From Lachancea mirantina (Eukaryota; Ascomycota; Saccharomycetes; Saccharomycetales; Saccharomycetaceae), in contig LT598469.1 in assembly GCA_900074745.1 (NCBI GenBank), forward strand, positions 310,001 through 374,000: a stretch of 64,000 nucleotides of DNA, given 5' to 3'. Below, in pieces: positions 35,504-43,398 of this stretch. Each line of letters opens with the position of its first letter. Position 1 is the first letter of the stretch. The notes beneath the pieces are model-generated. The model searched no databases. It saw only the letters and a list, made by a program, of their open reading frames with translations, and was not told the DNA's origin. Made by a program: the position numbers and the translations under genes.

Positions 35504-36286
35504 CTATAAGCGCTTCTTGACTACTACACCAAGCTTGTTTGTTCGTATTTTGGGCTTGGTCCGGTGCACTGTCGGCAATGGCTTATTCAAAGCGCCTGGA
35601 TCTGTCTCGCGAGACACAAGTTGTAACCGTCTCTTTTCAAACTCTTCGGGCGTTATTTCGTCGTGGGTAGCAGCGTCGGTCGCGTCGGTCGCGACGCTTG
35701 CGGCACTCTCGGCACGTTGCATTTTCAGGACATTTTGTCGACGTAAATTTTCCAATTCCTCATAGTCTTGCTGTTCTTTTTGCAATTTGGACAACCGCGC
35801 TTCCAACTGTTGCAATCGATCTTCAGCAGGTTCGTTTTTCAACATTTCGTTTTGTCGTTGTTGCTCCTTTTCAAGTCGTTCCAAAGTTTCGTCCAGTGTT
35901 TCATCCGTAGGAACACCGTCCGCCGTGGGTTCACGTACGAAATTTCGTACTCCTCCAACTTCCATAACATAGTCACCAGTCTTGGGGTCGGTACGGAACG
36001 AAATCAAACTGTTGCAACGAGGACATTTGATACTGAGTCGATAGACTTTAACAGTGTCCAAATATTTCTCAGGCAGCGATTCCTTTTTGCCATTAAATTT
36101 GCGACTCTTTGGTATGAACTCACTGCATTTGACGCATCGCATACTGAACGGGGTCATCAGTCGAATCGTTACAGCATCTTTATTCATTGTTTTTAATTTT
36201 TTGGAAAACTTCCGCGCCGCCCTTTCGGCCTCCAATGGGTTGTAATTAGGCGGGTAATACTTGTTGATAGCTTTCCGTTCTGACAT
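35504..36286 (-). CDS. YJU2: Pre-mRNA splicing factor Yju2 (CWC16 family)
   Basis: This protein has 260 residues (S. cerevisiae 278). The N-terminus Met-Ser-Glu-Arg-Lys-Ala-Ile-Asn-Lys-Tyr-Tyr-Pro-Pro-Asn is diagnostic for the CWC16 family. Two Cys-x2-Cys pairs near 51-54 (Met-Arg-Cys-Val-Lys-Cys) and about 88-91 (Lys-Cys-Pro-Arg-Cys) form the zinc site. A long Gln/Glu/Arg-rich coiled coil fills the second half and the tail is basic. Yju2 stabilises the branching (first catalytic) conformation of the spliceosome. YJU2 is separated from YJU3 by 165 bp and shares its strand. Confidence 0.96.
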   Translation of the reverse strand: MSERKAINKYYPPNYNPLEAERAARKFSKKLKTMNKDAVTIRLMTPFSMRCVKCSEFIPKSRKFNGKKESLPEKYLDTVKVYRLSIKCPRCNSLISFRTDPKTGDYVMEVGGVRNFVREPTADGVPTDETLDETLERLEKEQQRQNEMLKNEPAEDRLQQLEARLSKLQKEQQDYEELENLRRQNVLKMQRAESAASVATDATDAATHDEITPEEFEKRRLQLVSRETDPGALNKPLPTVHRTKPKIRTNKLGVVVKKRL

Positions 36287-36845
36287 GGCTTGACTGGGTG
36301 TCTCCGTTGATGAGTTGGTCCGCCGATGAGATGATGCATATGATGGTTTCTTGATATTTGAGAATGGGCATTCGTAGAGTGTGAGATATCCAATGGCACT
36401 ATATGAAGTACGATATCGTCAAATATGAGACTCATCGATTTCATCAATGGTGGCTCTATTGCAGTCAAAAGCAGACATTGTACTCCCCTTCAGATCCGAT
36501 ACTGGTCTTATCTCAATGCTCGGATACCAATTGACTCCTGAAGTGGAAAAAAGCGCGATTTTTTGTTCTACGGGGGTCGAATTATGGACGTATTTAAATT
36601 GTTTTGCAAGCCCATTTTTAATGCCCCCACGAAGAGGAGAATTCCTGTTCTCTGACTGAATGAGATGAAGCTAGAGAATTCTGCGGGATTTCTGCTTGCA
36701 CTGATGCTCATATGGTGTTCAAAATCAATGAGCTAATTGCAATAGAGTAGCCATGGGAAACCAATCTAATGTGTCGATTCGTGGATTAGCAAATTGATTC
36801 TTTCTTTAGCTACCATTAAGGTCGTCATTGTGTGCCAACGAGGTC
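36287..36845. other. YJU2 upstream spacer
   Basis: This 559-bp spacer holds the YJU2 promoter and the 3' end of a cell-wall gene. It is AT-leaning, unlike the neighbouring islands. I see only short frames and no RNA gene signature. Confidence 0.5.
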
Positions 36846-38216
36846 CTATAGCAACATTGCTATCAAGACGAGCCCACTGATGTAGTTGTTGAGACCGATC
36901 CTAATACCGATATTTGAACCTCTGAATTGACTGACACTGTTTGACGAAAAAAACTGCGATGACGATACCCGAGTGGCAATCGATGATGTGCTTGCCGTGG
37001 TTGGTAAGCTATCAGCTCTTGATGTGTTTACAGAGAGATTCATAGGCGGTGGAAAAGTGACACTAGTTGGGGTCCCTGCTTGCAATGTGGGCTGCTGAGT
37101 CGAAAGCATCATTTCAGAGGAGGTTACTAACAGATGAATAGGCACAGTGAAATTCCTCATAGATCTGGCGTGTGTATCTGCAGTTGAAAAAGCCTCTGTC
37201 AAGCTTGCATTGGACCGCGTTACAACAACTGGCAAACAGCTATTCAGGAGAGAGGTTGATGTAGAATTCGTGGACCTGGCGCCGGATAGCAAATGGGTAT
37301 CGAATTTGCTTGTGTTTGTCAAAATGGATGTTTCCATTGGATGAACTAAACTTGGGAAAGTTGGTATGGTTTCATTGGGAGCTCTGGAATATATTGGATT
37401 TTGTTGTGAAGACTGGCACCAGGAGGTAATTGACATGGATCTGATACTGTGTAGCGAAGTGCTTATTGATGCTGAAATAGGTAGTTGAGAAGCGTCGGAA
37501 TTGTCCCGAGAACTGCCCCGCGTGTGCGGTTGCTGGGATACTTCGAAAGTGACAAACGAGACAGGCGCCACTACTGTCTGTGGTGGTGGTGTTAAACTCG
37601 TAATCGTGTAAGAAGTCGACGATACAGGCGTAAGAAAAGTCGAGGGCATATAATTCCACGGATTTTTCGCGGTTGAGGTTGTCATCGAGCTGAGACTCGA
37701 AGGTTGGGTCAAAGTTAAACTGGTCGGAGTAGCGATGGAATCGAAATCAGGAGCCACTCCACCGTTGAGCACGGTGGCTCTGATCAAAATGCTGAGATCT
37801 TGCAAGCTTGTACCTTTTGTCGCAAAAATCCATTTGCCTTGTGGGTTCGCACTCTCACCTTGAAGCGCCACAGCAGTGAAACCACTAGATCCTTTGTAGT
37901 TCACAAACCCACTAGAAATTGTGAATTCAAACGATCCTTGATCGCGATTTCCTTGTACAATGGTTCCATTGTCACATACAATTGCATATGAATCATCAGC
38001 AAAGCGCAATTGGCCTTGTGAAGTGATCGTTGCCTGCAAAGGTGAATCACAAACGCCCAAGTACAATTTGCTACTGCTGGCAAAGACACTCGCATATTGC
38101 AGTAGCGATCCAGCTCGAATGGCAGTGAGATTGAAAACACTTGAATCTGCTAGACCGAGTCCAAACAACCTCAAAAGAAAGCCGAGAGCTATGACTGTTT
38201 GTGAAAGATTCCTCAT
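36846..38216 (-). CDS. CWP1-family GPI cell-wall protein, Ser/Thr-rich, without PIR repeats
   Basis: This 456-residue protein has a signal peptide (about 1-23). Its N-terminal domain is homologous to the Cwp1-type neighbour: Ala-Gly-Ser-Leu-Leu-Gln-Tyr-Ala-Ser-Val-Phe, Leu-Tyr-Leu-Gly, Asp-Asp-Ser-Tyr-Ala-Ile-Val, and a Gly-Phe-x-x-Tyr-Lys-Gly-Ser-Ser-Gly-Phe strand. From about residue 165 it becomes a long Ser/Thr/Pro-rich stalk suited to O-mannosylation. It ends in a hydrophobic tail (Gly-Leu-Val-Leu-Ile-Ala-Met-Leu-Leu) behind a small-residue region, a GPI-anchor signal. Unlike its neighbour it has no Gln-rich PIR repeat, so it should be linked only through its GPI remnant. It is a tandem paralog of the next gene. 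Confidence 0.85.
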   Translation of the reverse strand: MRNLSQTVIALGFLLRLFGLGLADSSVFNLTAIRAGSLLQYASVFASSSKLYLGVCDSPLQATITSQGQLRFADDSYAIVCDNGTIVQGNRDQGSFEFTISSGFVNYKGSSGFTAVALQGESANPQGKWIFATKGTSLQDLSILIRATVLNGGVAPDFDSIATPTSLTLTQPSSLSSMTTSTAKNPWNYMPSTFLTPVSSTSYTITSLTPPPQTVVAPVSFVTFEVSQQPHTRGSSRDNSDASQLPISASISTSLHSIRSMSITSWCQSSQQNPIYSRAPNETIPTFPSLVHPMETSILTNTSKFDTHLLSGARSTNSTSTSLLNSCLPVVVTRSNASLTEAFSTADTHARSMRNFTVPIHLLVTSSEMMLSTQQPTLQAGTPTSVTFPPPMNLSVNTSRADSLPTTASTSSIATRVSSSQFFSSNSVSQFRGSNIGIRIGLNNYISGLVLIAMLL

Positions 38217-38595
38217 AGCAAATTTGATGTAACAGTGTACAAGCGCTTATGTGTTTGATCGAATGGATCCACTGGTGATAAAAGGAACTGGGCTCAGATG
38301 TCACACATGCAATGAGATCGACTGTCAACGTCAACCTGTCGTACCGTAAATAACACAAAAATCGAGAACTGCCACAGAAGTTGTTGACGACGTGAAGTGT
38401 TGTGGGTTGCGTCGCGTTGACAATACAGATTGTAAACACGACCTGGAGGCTCAATGGGGGTATACTCGAAGCAAGAATTGATGGAGTCAAATTATCATGA
38501 GATTATGTATTGAAGCTGCTCACTGAGACAGGGGTTAATGAAGTACGTAGTGATGGTGAGACCATTGTGTCTTGTGATTAATTAATTGGGTTCGC
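38217..38595. other. Spacer between the two CWP1-family genes
   Basis: This 379-bp spacer is the promoter of the Ser/Thr-rich CWP paralog, whose start lies at its left end. There are no RNA gene signatures and no long repeats shared with the other CWP promoter by eye. Confidence 0.5.
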
Positions 38596-39429
38596 CTAGA
38601 TCAGCAAAGCGGCAGCTGCGATACCGGCACCAATACCCGCGACGGCTCGTGGGGCATTGTTTTCGCTTTGAACTTGGATTGATGGGGAAGTGCTAGCAGC
38701 CTGGATTTGGCCGTCGCCGATTTGAGAGACGGCAGCAGCAGTAGACTTGGGAGCAGCAGAGGTAGCCTGGATCTGACCGTCGCTGATTTGAGAGATTGCA
38801 GCCGCAGAGGACTTTGGCGAAGCAGATGTGGCTTGGACCTGACCGTCGCTGATCTGAGAAATGGCAGCCGCAGAGGACTTTGGCGAAGCAGAGCTAGCCT
38901 GAATTTGACCATCACCGATCTGAGAAATGGCAGCCGCGGTCGAGGAGGTCTCTGGTTGGCTCTGCGATGCAGAAGATGGAAAGTCGCTTGCCGTAGAGCC
39001 GGACGCTAATTGAGCACGAATGGCAACACCTATATCGTCCGAAGCGGTTCCCTGCGTCGAGAACACATAGGCAGACCCAGAAGGCACCGCAACAAAACTC
39101 TGAGCATTGTTATACTCCAAATGGCCATCAGAAAGCGAGAATCCAGTGGAGCCGTCGTCCTGGGACCCTTCTGTGATGGACCCGTCGCTACTGACAACCG
39201 CGTACTTGCCATCGCTGATTTTCAACTTTCCCGCGTCCGTGACGGTAAACGTCAACGAGTTCGAGGACCCCGGGTTACCCAAGTAAAGCTTGCCGTTGTC
39301 CACGTACGCGGTAGCGTACTGCAAACTGGAGCCTGAGTGGATCACCAGTGGATAAAAACTTTCAGAATCGGCAACAATGGTTTGGGCCAAAGCCAACAAA
39401 ACCGGGGTGAATGCAGTAGTGAATTTCAT
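38596..39429 (-). CDS. CWP1: Cwp1-type GPI cell-wall mannoprotein with four PIR repeats
   Basis: The ATG at 39429 starts a clear signal peptide (Met-Lys-Phe-Thr-Thr-Ala-Phe ... Val-Ala); the protein is 277 residues. The N-terminal domain matches S. cerevisiae Cwp1 through Ser-Gly-Ser-x-Leu-Gln-Tyr, Asp-Gly-Lys-Tyr-Ala-Val-Val and Gly-Val-Ala-Ile-Arg. It then carries four PIR units of the form Ser-Gln-Ile-x-Asp-Gly-Gln-Ile/Val-Gln-Ala, 22 residues apart, before a GPI signal ([11 protein letters not shown]). The Gln in each PIR unit can be esterified to beta-1,3-glucan, so several alkali-labile links plus the GPI remnant are expected. S. cerevisiae Cwp1 has one such unit, as I recall. Confidence 0.93.
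   Translation of the reverse strand: MKFTTAFTPVLLALAQTIVADSESFYPLVIHSGSSLQYATAYVDNGKLYLGNPGSSNSLTFTVTDAGKLKISDGKYAVVSSDGSITEGSQDDGSTGFSLSDGHLEYNNAQSFVAVPSGSAYVFSTQGTASDDIGVAIRAQLASGSTASDFPSSASQSQPETSSTAAAISQIGDGQIQASSASPKSSAAAISQISDGQVQATSASPKSSAAAISQISDGQIQATSAAPKSTAAAVSQIGDGQIQAASTSPSIQVQSENNAPRAVAGIGAGIAAAALLI
38697..38937 (-). repeat. Four tandem PIR-encoding repeats, period 66 bp
   Basis: Within the CWP1-type gene, four in-frame copies of a 66-bp unit encode Ala-Ala-x-Ser-Gln-Ile-(Gly/Ser)-Asp-Gly-Gln-(Ile/Val)-Gln-Ala with Ser-Pro-Lys-Ser spacers. Units are nearly identical at DNA level, especially the middle two, which suggests recent expansion or homogenisation by unequal crossing over. 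Confidence 0.9.
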
Positions 39430-39780
39430 GTTCAATTGGAATTGTGGGATGCGTATTAGAGAATTAAAACTCAATCCTTCGATTTACCAGTGCTTTACCT
39501 GTGTTTTATACGTTTTCTCAGGACCCTGTCCAGGATGCATTTGATCCTCGCACTCACAGGAAATCTTTTTTTAGACAACCTCCAACGACACATTAACGCC
39601 GAAGACGCCTTTTGTCCTAACAACCATTTTATTGGCTGCTGCTCTGCTATGTGTGACCGTTTGCCATTGTCGTTGTTACTGTTTTCGTCTTGCCAGCGGA
39701 AAAATGGAAAAACCTAAAAAGAAAATTCCGAACTTCCATGCATGGAAGTACACGCGAGCTTACATAAGCATGCATGGAAG
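39430..39780. other. CWP1 upstream / MTC2 downstream spacer
   Basis: The 351-bp spacer contains the CWP1-type promoter on the minus strand. CATGCATGGAAGT-like 13-mers occur twice on the plus strand (39738-39750 and 39770-39780, imperfect) near the MTC2 stop. No gene is seen. Confidence 0.45.
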
Positions 39781-40659
39781 TCAGATGGCAGGCACGACAT
39801 TGGCAAGCACGTCCTGGAGTAACAAATACTGCAAGTAGAATGGATATTGGGTTTCGTGAGTTCTTTGGATGGAGAACCGCTGCAGCTTGTCGAGGACTTC
39901 TGCGACCAGGTGCGGGTCGCTGCCGTACAGCAGTGAGATGTCTTCTGCCGGGTCGTCGATGAGGTCGATGTGGAACGGGAAATACAAGAAGGCCGCGAGT
40001 TTGACCGTGGCGGGGACAACGTAGGACCGACCGAAACCGGACTCGAGTACCTGGCATAGCTCGTACACATTGCGCAGCGCGACTGTGGAACAGCCGCCGC
40101 CGGAGGCCTGCTGTGCGAGCCTGTGCACGCGGATATGGATAATGACGTCCAGGATGTTTCTGCGTATGAGGGTGTGCACGTGAACGGCGGCGGCGGCGGC
40201 GCGCCGCTGCAGCAGTGCGGGCAGCGACCTGTCGGGGATCACGTCTGTGGTGTCGTTTGCGTCGGGCGCAGCGCATGCAAACCAAAATTGGCGTTTTAGG
40301 TAGGACGTGAAATGGCGGTAGGGGACGAATTCTTGCGAGACGGTTGCGATGGCGACGAAAAAGGGCGCGCGGGTAGCGCGCGCTTCTTGCAAGTATTTGG
40401 CCAGTCGGTCCTGGTCCAGCTGGAGCATTCTGTCGGCGTTCGGAAGTACCAGGACTTGAGAGTCAGCAGGCAAGGGCGTTCCACTTACGGTTTCGTAATT
40501 CTCCCACACGGCGAACGGCAAGTCTTGTTTCTGGAGCGTTTCAACGACTGTGGAAGCGTCGTCTGCGAGACAGACGAGGTTCTTGCGGCCAACCAGTGCG
40601 GCAGACAGCGCCACCGCGAAGCTCGGCAGCGCGGGGCACACTTGCGGCTGTTCAAGCAT
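39781..40659 (-). CDS. MTC2: Mtc2-like protein
   Basis: This frame encodes 292 residues from the ATG at 40659. I recognise it mainly from position between the CWP1 cluster and UTP11 (as YKL098W) and from overall length near S. cerevisiae Mtc2 (349). The N-terminal part looks like a Rossmann/AAA-type beta-alpha-beta (Val-Ala-Leu-Ser-Ala-Ala-Leu-Val-Gly-Arg-Lys-Asn-Leu-Val-Cys-Leu-Ala-Asp; Gln-Val-Leu-Val-Leu-Pro-Asn-Ala-Asp). It lacks a clear Walker A. Mtc2 was found genetically in telomere-capping screens; activity is unknown. The gene is strongly GC-rich with many Ala and Arg codons, like UTP11 beyond it, and is divergent from UTP11 (219 bp between starts). Confidence 0.75.
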   Translation of the reverse strand: MLEQPQVCPALPSFAVALSAALVGRKNLVCLADDASTVVETLQKQDLPFAVWENYETVSGTPLPADSQVLVLPNADRMLQLDQDRLAKYLQEARATRAPFFVAIATVSQEFVPYRHFTSYLKRQFWFACAAPDANDTTDVIPDRSLPALLQRRAAAAAVHVHTLIRRNILDVIIHIRVHRLAQQASGGGCSTVALRNVYELCQVLESGFGRSYVVPATVKLAAFLYFPFHIDLIDDPAEDISLLYGSDPHLVAEVLDKLQRFSIQRTHETQYPFYLQYLLLQDVLANVVPAI

Positions 40660-40800
40660 TGGCCGATGCACCGATGCAGATTCGAATTGATCTCAGACGA
40701 AGATGTTTAGGACCTCGTTCGTAGGACATTACACAGCGGAGGGCAGGGTTATCCGGGTAACGGCACGGCCTCACTCCTCACGAATCGATATCCGCGACCG

Positions 40801-40811
40801 GTGAAAAATTT
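40801..40811 (+). promoter_or_regulatory. RRPE-type element upstream of UTP11
   Basis: GTGAAAAATTT lies 68 bp before the UTP11 ATG and fits the RRPE core (TGAAAAATTT) of ribosome-biogenesis promoters. No PAC GATGAG core accompanies it. It stands out as an AT block inside a GC-rich promoter. Confidence 0.6.
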
Positions 40812-40878
40812 GAAGGTTCAACACTCTGGGAATCGATGCGATGCCCTGGTAAGTGCAAGTCATCGCGCGAGATACAAG

Positions 40879-41631
40879 ATGGCAAAGCTAGTGCATAACG
40901 TGCAGAAGAAACAGCACCGGGAGCGGTCGCAGGTGGCGTCGCGGGCACGGCTTGGGTTTTTGGAGAAACACAAGGACTATGTCAAGCGGGCGCAGGATTT
41001 CCACCGGAAACAGGCGACACTGAAAGTGTTGCGCGGGAAAGCCCAGGAGCGCAACCCGGACGAGTACTACCATGGGATGCACACGCGGTCCGTGGACGCG
41101 CGTGGACGGCTGGAAACGTCGCGGCGGGGTGAGGACGAGGACTCGTCGTTGACAACGGACCAGGTGAAGTTGCTCAAGTCGCAGGACGCGAACTACGTGC
41201 GCACGCTGTTGCAGCGGCAGCGGCAGCAGCTGGAGCGGGACACGCAGGCGACTCTGTTCCGGGCGCGCGGCCAACACACCGTTTTCGTGGAGGACCGAGA
41301 CGCGCTGGAGTCGTTCGACGCGTGCAAGCATTTCGACACGACGCCCGAGATGTTGCAGAGGCGCGAGAACCGGGTCTCGCGCGACCAGTTGGCGGCGCGG
41401 GCTCTGGACGCGGACGCGGCGCGGGTCGGGTTTTCGGCAGAGACGGTGGAGAAGAGGCGGGTGAAACGGCTGCGGCAGCTACGGCAGCAGCAGGAGCGCG
41501 AGCAGCAGCTTGCAGGGGTGTTGCAGCGGATGGAGGTGCAGCGGGACGCGATGAAGAAGGGAGCCAAGAAGAAAGTGACGGACCACGCGGGGCGGGTGGC
41601 GTTCAAGTGGAAGAAGCAGAGGGCGCGGTGA
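40879..41631 (+). CDS. UTP11: SSU processome subunit Utp11
   Basis: The ATG at 40879 gives 250 residues, the S. cerevisiae length; a frame extension upstream lacks conservation. The start Met-Ala-Lys-Leu-Val-His-Asn-Val-Gln-Lys-Lys-Gln-His-Arg-Glu-Arg-Ser-Gln and Gly-x-Leu-Glu-Lys-His-Lys-Asp-Tyr-x-x-Arg-Ala-x-Asp-Phe-His-x-Lys are Utp11 hallmarks. So are Asn-Pro-Asp-Glu-Tyr-Tyr and the C-terminal Lys-Trp-Lys-Lys-Gln-Arg. It binds U3 and early pre-18S rRNA in the nucleolus. The DNA is very GC-rich and the protein visibly Arg/Ala-rich, with many positions that are usually Lys now Arg, as expected under GC-biased substitution. It is head-to-tail with the ADH gene. Confidence 0.95.
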   Translation: MAKLVHNVQKKQHRERSQVASRARLGFLEKHKDYVKRAQDFHRKQATLKVLRGKAQERNPDEYYHGMHTRSVDARGRLETSRRGEDEDSSLTTDQVKLLKSQDANYVRTLLQRQRQQLERDTQATLFRARGQHTVFVEDRDALESFDACKHFDTTPEMLQRRENRVSRDQLAARALDADAARVGFSAETVEKRRVKRLRQLRQQQEREQQLAGVLQRMEVQRDAMKKGAKKKVTDHAGRVAFKWKKQRAR

Positions 41632-41659
41632 GCGGGCGAGGCGAGCGGGCGAGGCGAGC

Positions 41660-41789
41660 CACGTGACCGGCCGCGGGCGGGCTCGTGCGGAGTGCGCAGG
41701 GCGCGGGTCACGTGCGGGGGTTCGTGCGGAGTGCCCGCGTTTCTTTCGCCGCCCCAACACCCGCACACCAACACCCGCACCCCCACGTG
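41660..41789. promoter_or_regulatory. Three CACGTG E-boxes in the ADH promoter
   Basis: CACGTG occurs at 41660-41665, 41709-41714 and 41784-41789, with a fourth just downstream of the gene at 43291-43296. CACGTG is bound by Cbf1 and, in inositol promoters, Ino2/Ino4 (CATRTGAAAT type is not seen). Three in 130 bp is more than expected even in GC-rich DNA, but which factor binds is unknown. Confidence 0.5.
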
Positions 41790-42014
41790 GCGCCCCTCTT
41801 CGCCCCCGCCCTTGCCCCTCTCCCCCGAGGGGCTCCCCGAGGGGCTCCCCGCGCGGCGCACACCCGTGCACCCCTCGGGAAGCGCCGGCCACGCAACGGC
41901 CGTTGCCCCGCCAACCGGCCCGCATCGCACCACCTCTCCGCTCCACCGTGACTCCGCCCGGTGTGACTCCGCCGGCGCCTGCCTGCTCGTTCCGGCCGTC
42001 CGCAGCGCCGGCCG

Positions 42015-42020
42015 TATATA
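42015..42020 (+). promoter_or_regulatory. TATA box of the ADH gene
   Basis: TATATA is an isolated AT block in a GC-rich promoter, 88 bp before the ADH ATG, at a normal yeast TATA distance. Confidence 0.65.
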
Positions 42021-42107
42021 GCGGGCACGCGCCGCCGGCGGGGGCCCTGTCTTCTCCTTGCGTCCGGCAAGCACTTTATAGACATCACCCCTACACCACA
42101 CACACAG

Positions 42108-43241
42108 ATGCTGGCCTCCCTTACCAGAAACAGCACAGCGCTCCGCGGCTACGCCGGCGGCTACGCCGGCGCCCTGCGCCGGCTAGCCACCGCCGCGCAC
42201 ATCCCAACCACCCAGAAGGGCGTGATCTTCTACGAGCACGGCGGCCCGCTCACCTACAAGGACCTGCCCGTGCCCAAACCCAAACCCAACGAGCTTCTCA
42301 TCAACGTCAAGTACTCCGGTGTCTGTCACACCGACTTGCACGCCTGGAAGGGCGACTGGCCCTTGCCCGTCAAGCTTCCTTTGGTCGGCGGCCACGAAGG
42401 CGCCGGAGTCGTTGTCGCCATGGGCGACAACGTCAAGGGCTGGAGCCTCGGCGATCTCGCCGGCATAAAATGGCTCAACGGCTCGTGCATGTCCTGCGAG
42501 CTGTGCGAAGTCGGCCACGAGCCCAGCTGCGAACACGCGGACCTGTCTGGGTACACGCACGACGGATCTTTCCAGCAGTATGCAACTGCAGACGCAGTGC
42601 AGGCGGCTCGCATCCCTGCAGGCACGGACCTCGCCGAGGCCGCGCCGATCCTGTGCGCCGGCGTTACCGCGTACAAGGCGCTTAAGTCCGCCGCGCTCAT
42701 GCCGGGCCAATGGGTGTGCATCTCCGGTGCCTGCGGCGGGCTCGGCTCGCTCGCGGTGCAGTACGCGCGCGCCATGGGGCTACGGGTGATCGGCATAGAC
42801 GGCGGCGAGGGCAAGGAGGAGCTGTTCCACAAGCTGGGCGGCGAGACGTTTATCGACTTTCGGAGTTGCGGCGACATTGTGGCAGCCGTACAAGACGCTA
42901 CGCGCGGTGGTCCGCACGGAGTCGTCAACGTCTCCGTCTCGGAGTCGGCTATCCAGCTGTCGACGCAGTATGTACGGGCGACAGGCACGGTGGTGCTGGT
43001 TGGCATGCCTGCGAACGCGTACGTGCGGTCGGAGGTGTTCTCGCATGTGGTCAAGTCGATCAACATCCGCGGGTCGTACGTGGGCAACCGCGCAGACACG
43101 CGGGAGGCGCTGGACTTTTTCGGGCGCGGGCTCGTCAAGGCGCCGATCAAGGTGGTCGGGCTGTCGGAGTTGCCCGAGGTGTACGAGCTGATGAACGCGG
43201 GCGAGATCCTGGGGCGGTACGTGGTGGACACGGCGCGGTGA
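42108..43241 (+). CDS. ADH3: Mitochondrial alcohol dehydrogenase, Adh3 type
   Basis: This is a 377-residue zinc medium-chain alcohol dehydrogenase interconverting ethanol and acetaldehyde with NAD. The first about 28 residues have several Arg, Ser and Ala and no acids, a mitochondrial presequence that cytosolic Adh1/Adh2 lack; an internal Gly-Tyr-Ala-Gly is duplicated in it. Catalytic zinc ligands are Cys73, His96 and Cys183; structural zinc Cys127, 130, 133 and 141. The NAD fold has Gly-Ala-Cys-Gly-Gly-Leu-Gly near 207-213. Position between the UTP11 and HSL1 neighbours fits interleaved YMR083W. The gene is extremely GC-rich at third positions; similarity and synteny argue against foreign origin. 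HSL1 converges from the right. Confidence 0.93.
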   Translation: MLASLTRNSTALRGYAGGYAGALRRLATAAHIPTTQKGVIFYEHGGPLTYKDLPVPKPKPNELLINVKYSGVCHTDLHAWKGDWPLPVKLPLVGGHEGAGVVVAMGDNVKGWSLGDLAGIKWLNGSCMSCELCEVGHEPSCEHADLSGYTHDGSFQQYATADAVQAARIPAGTDLAEAAPILCAGVTAYKALKSAALMPGQWVCISGACGGLGSLAVQYARAMGLRVIGIDGGEGKEELFHKLGGETFIDFRSCGDIVAAVQDATRGGPHGVVNVSVSESAIQLSTQYVRATGTVVLVGMPANAYVRSEVFSHVVKSINIRGSYVGNRADTREALDFFGRGLVKAPIKVVGLSELPEVYELMNAGEILGRYVVDTAR

Positions 43242-43398
43242 GCGGCGGGTGTGCGGGTGTGTAGCTTTGTACGAGATTACGTCAGCGCGTCACGTGACCC
43301 GGGCGGGCCTGTTTTTGCGGCGCCAGCGGTTTCCTCGAGGCACTTTGTACGTTACGTAGAGGTCTATACTGGAGGTTTCCTGGGGTCAAAAGTTTGTG

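Larger units (their letters stand above)
41632..42107. other. GC-rich UTP11-ADH spacer (ADH promoter) with short tandem duplications
   Basis: This 476-bp spacer is one of the most GC-rich stretches of the window. It contains a 13-bp duplication around the UTP11 stop (from about 41629), duplicated CGAGGGGCTCCCC units (41825-41850), and runs of C and G that include possible Mig1-type sites. It has three CACGTG sites and a TATATA. Long frames on both strands here are by-products of GC-rich DNA with few stop codons. No gene is called. Confidence 0.75.

Noticed and set aside
41193-42685. Several long frames on both strands over UTP11, the ADH promoter and ADH (up to about 340 codons)
   Set aside because: They follow from stop-poor, GC-rich DNA. 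Their translations are Arg/Pro/Ala low-complexity and overlap clearly conserved UTP11 and ADH frames.
42108-43241. Bacterial horizontal transfer of the GC-rich ADH gene
   Set aside because: It has a yeast-type mitochondrial presequence, Adh3-like sequence and the expected syntenic position, and neighbouring host genes share the GC bias.
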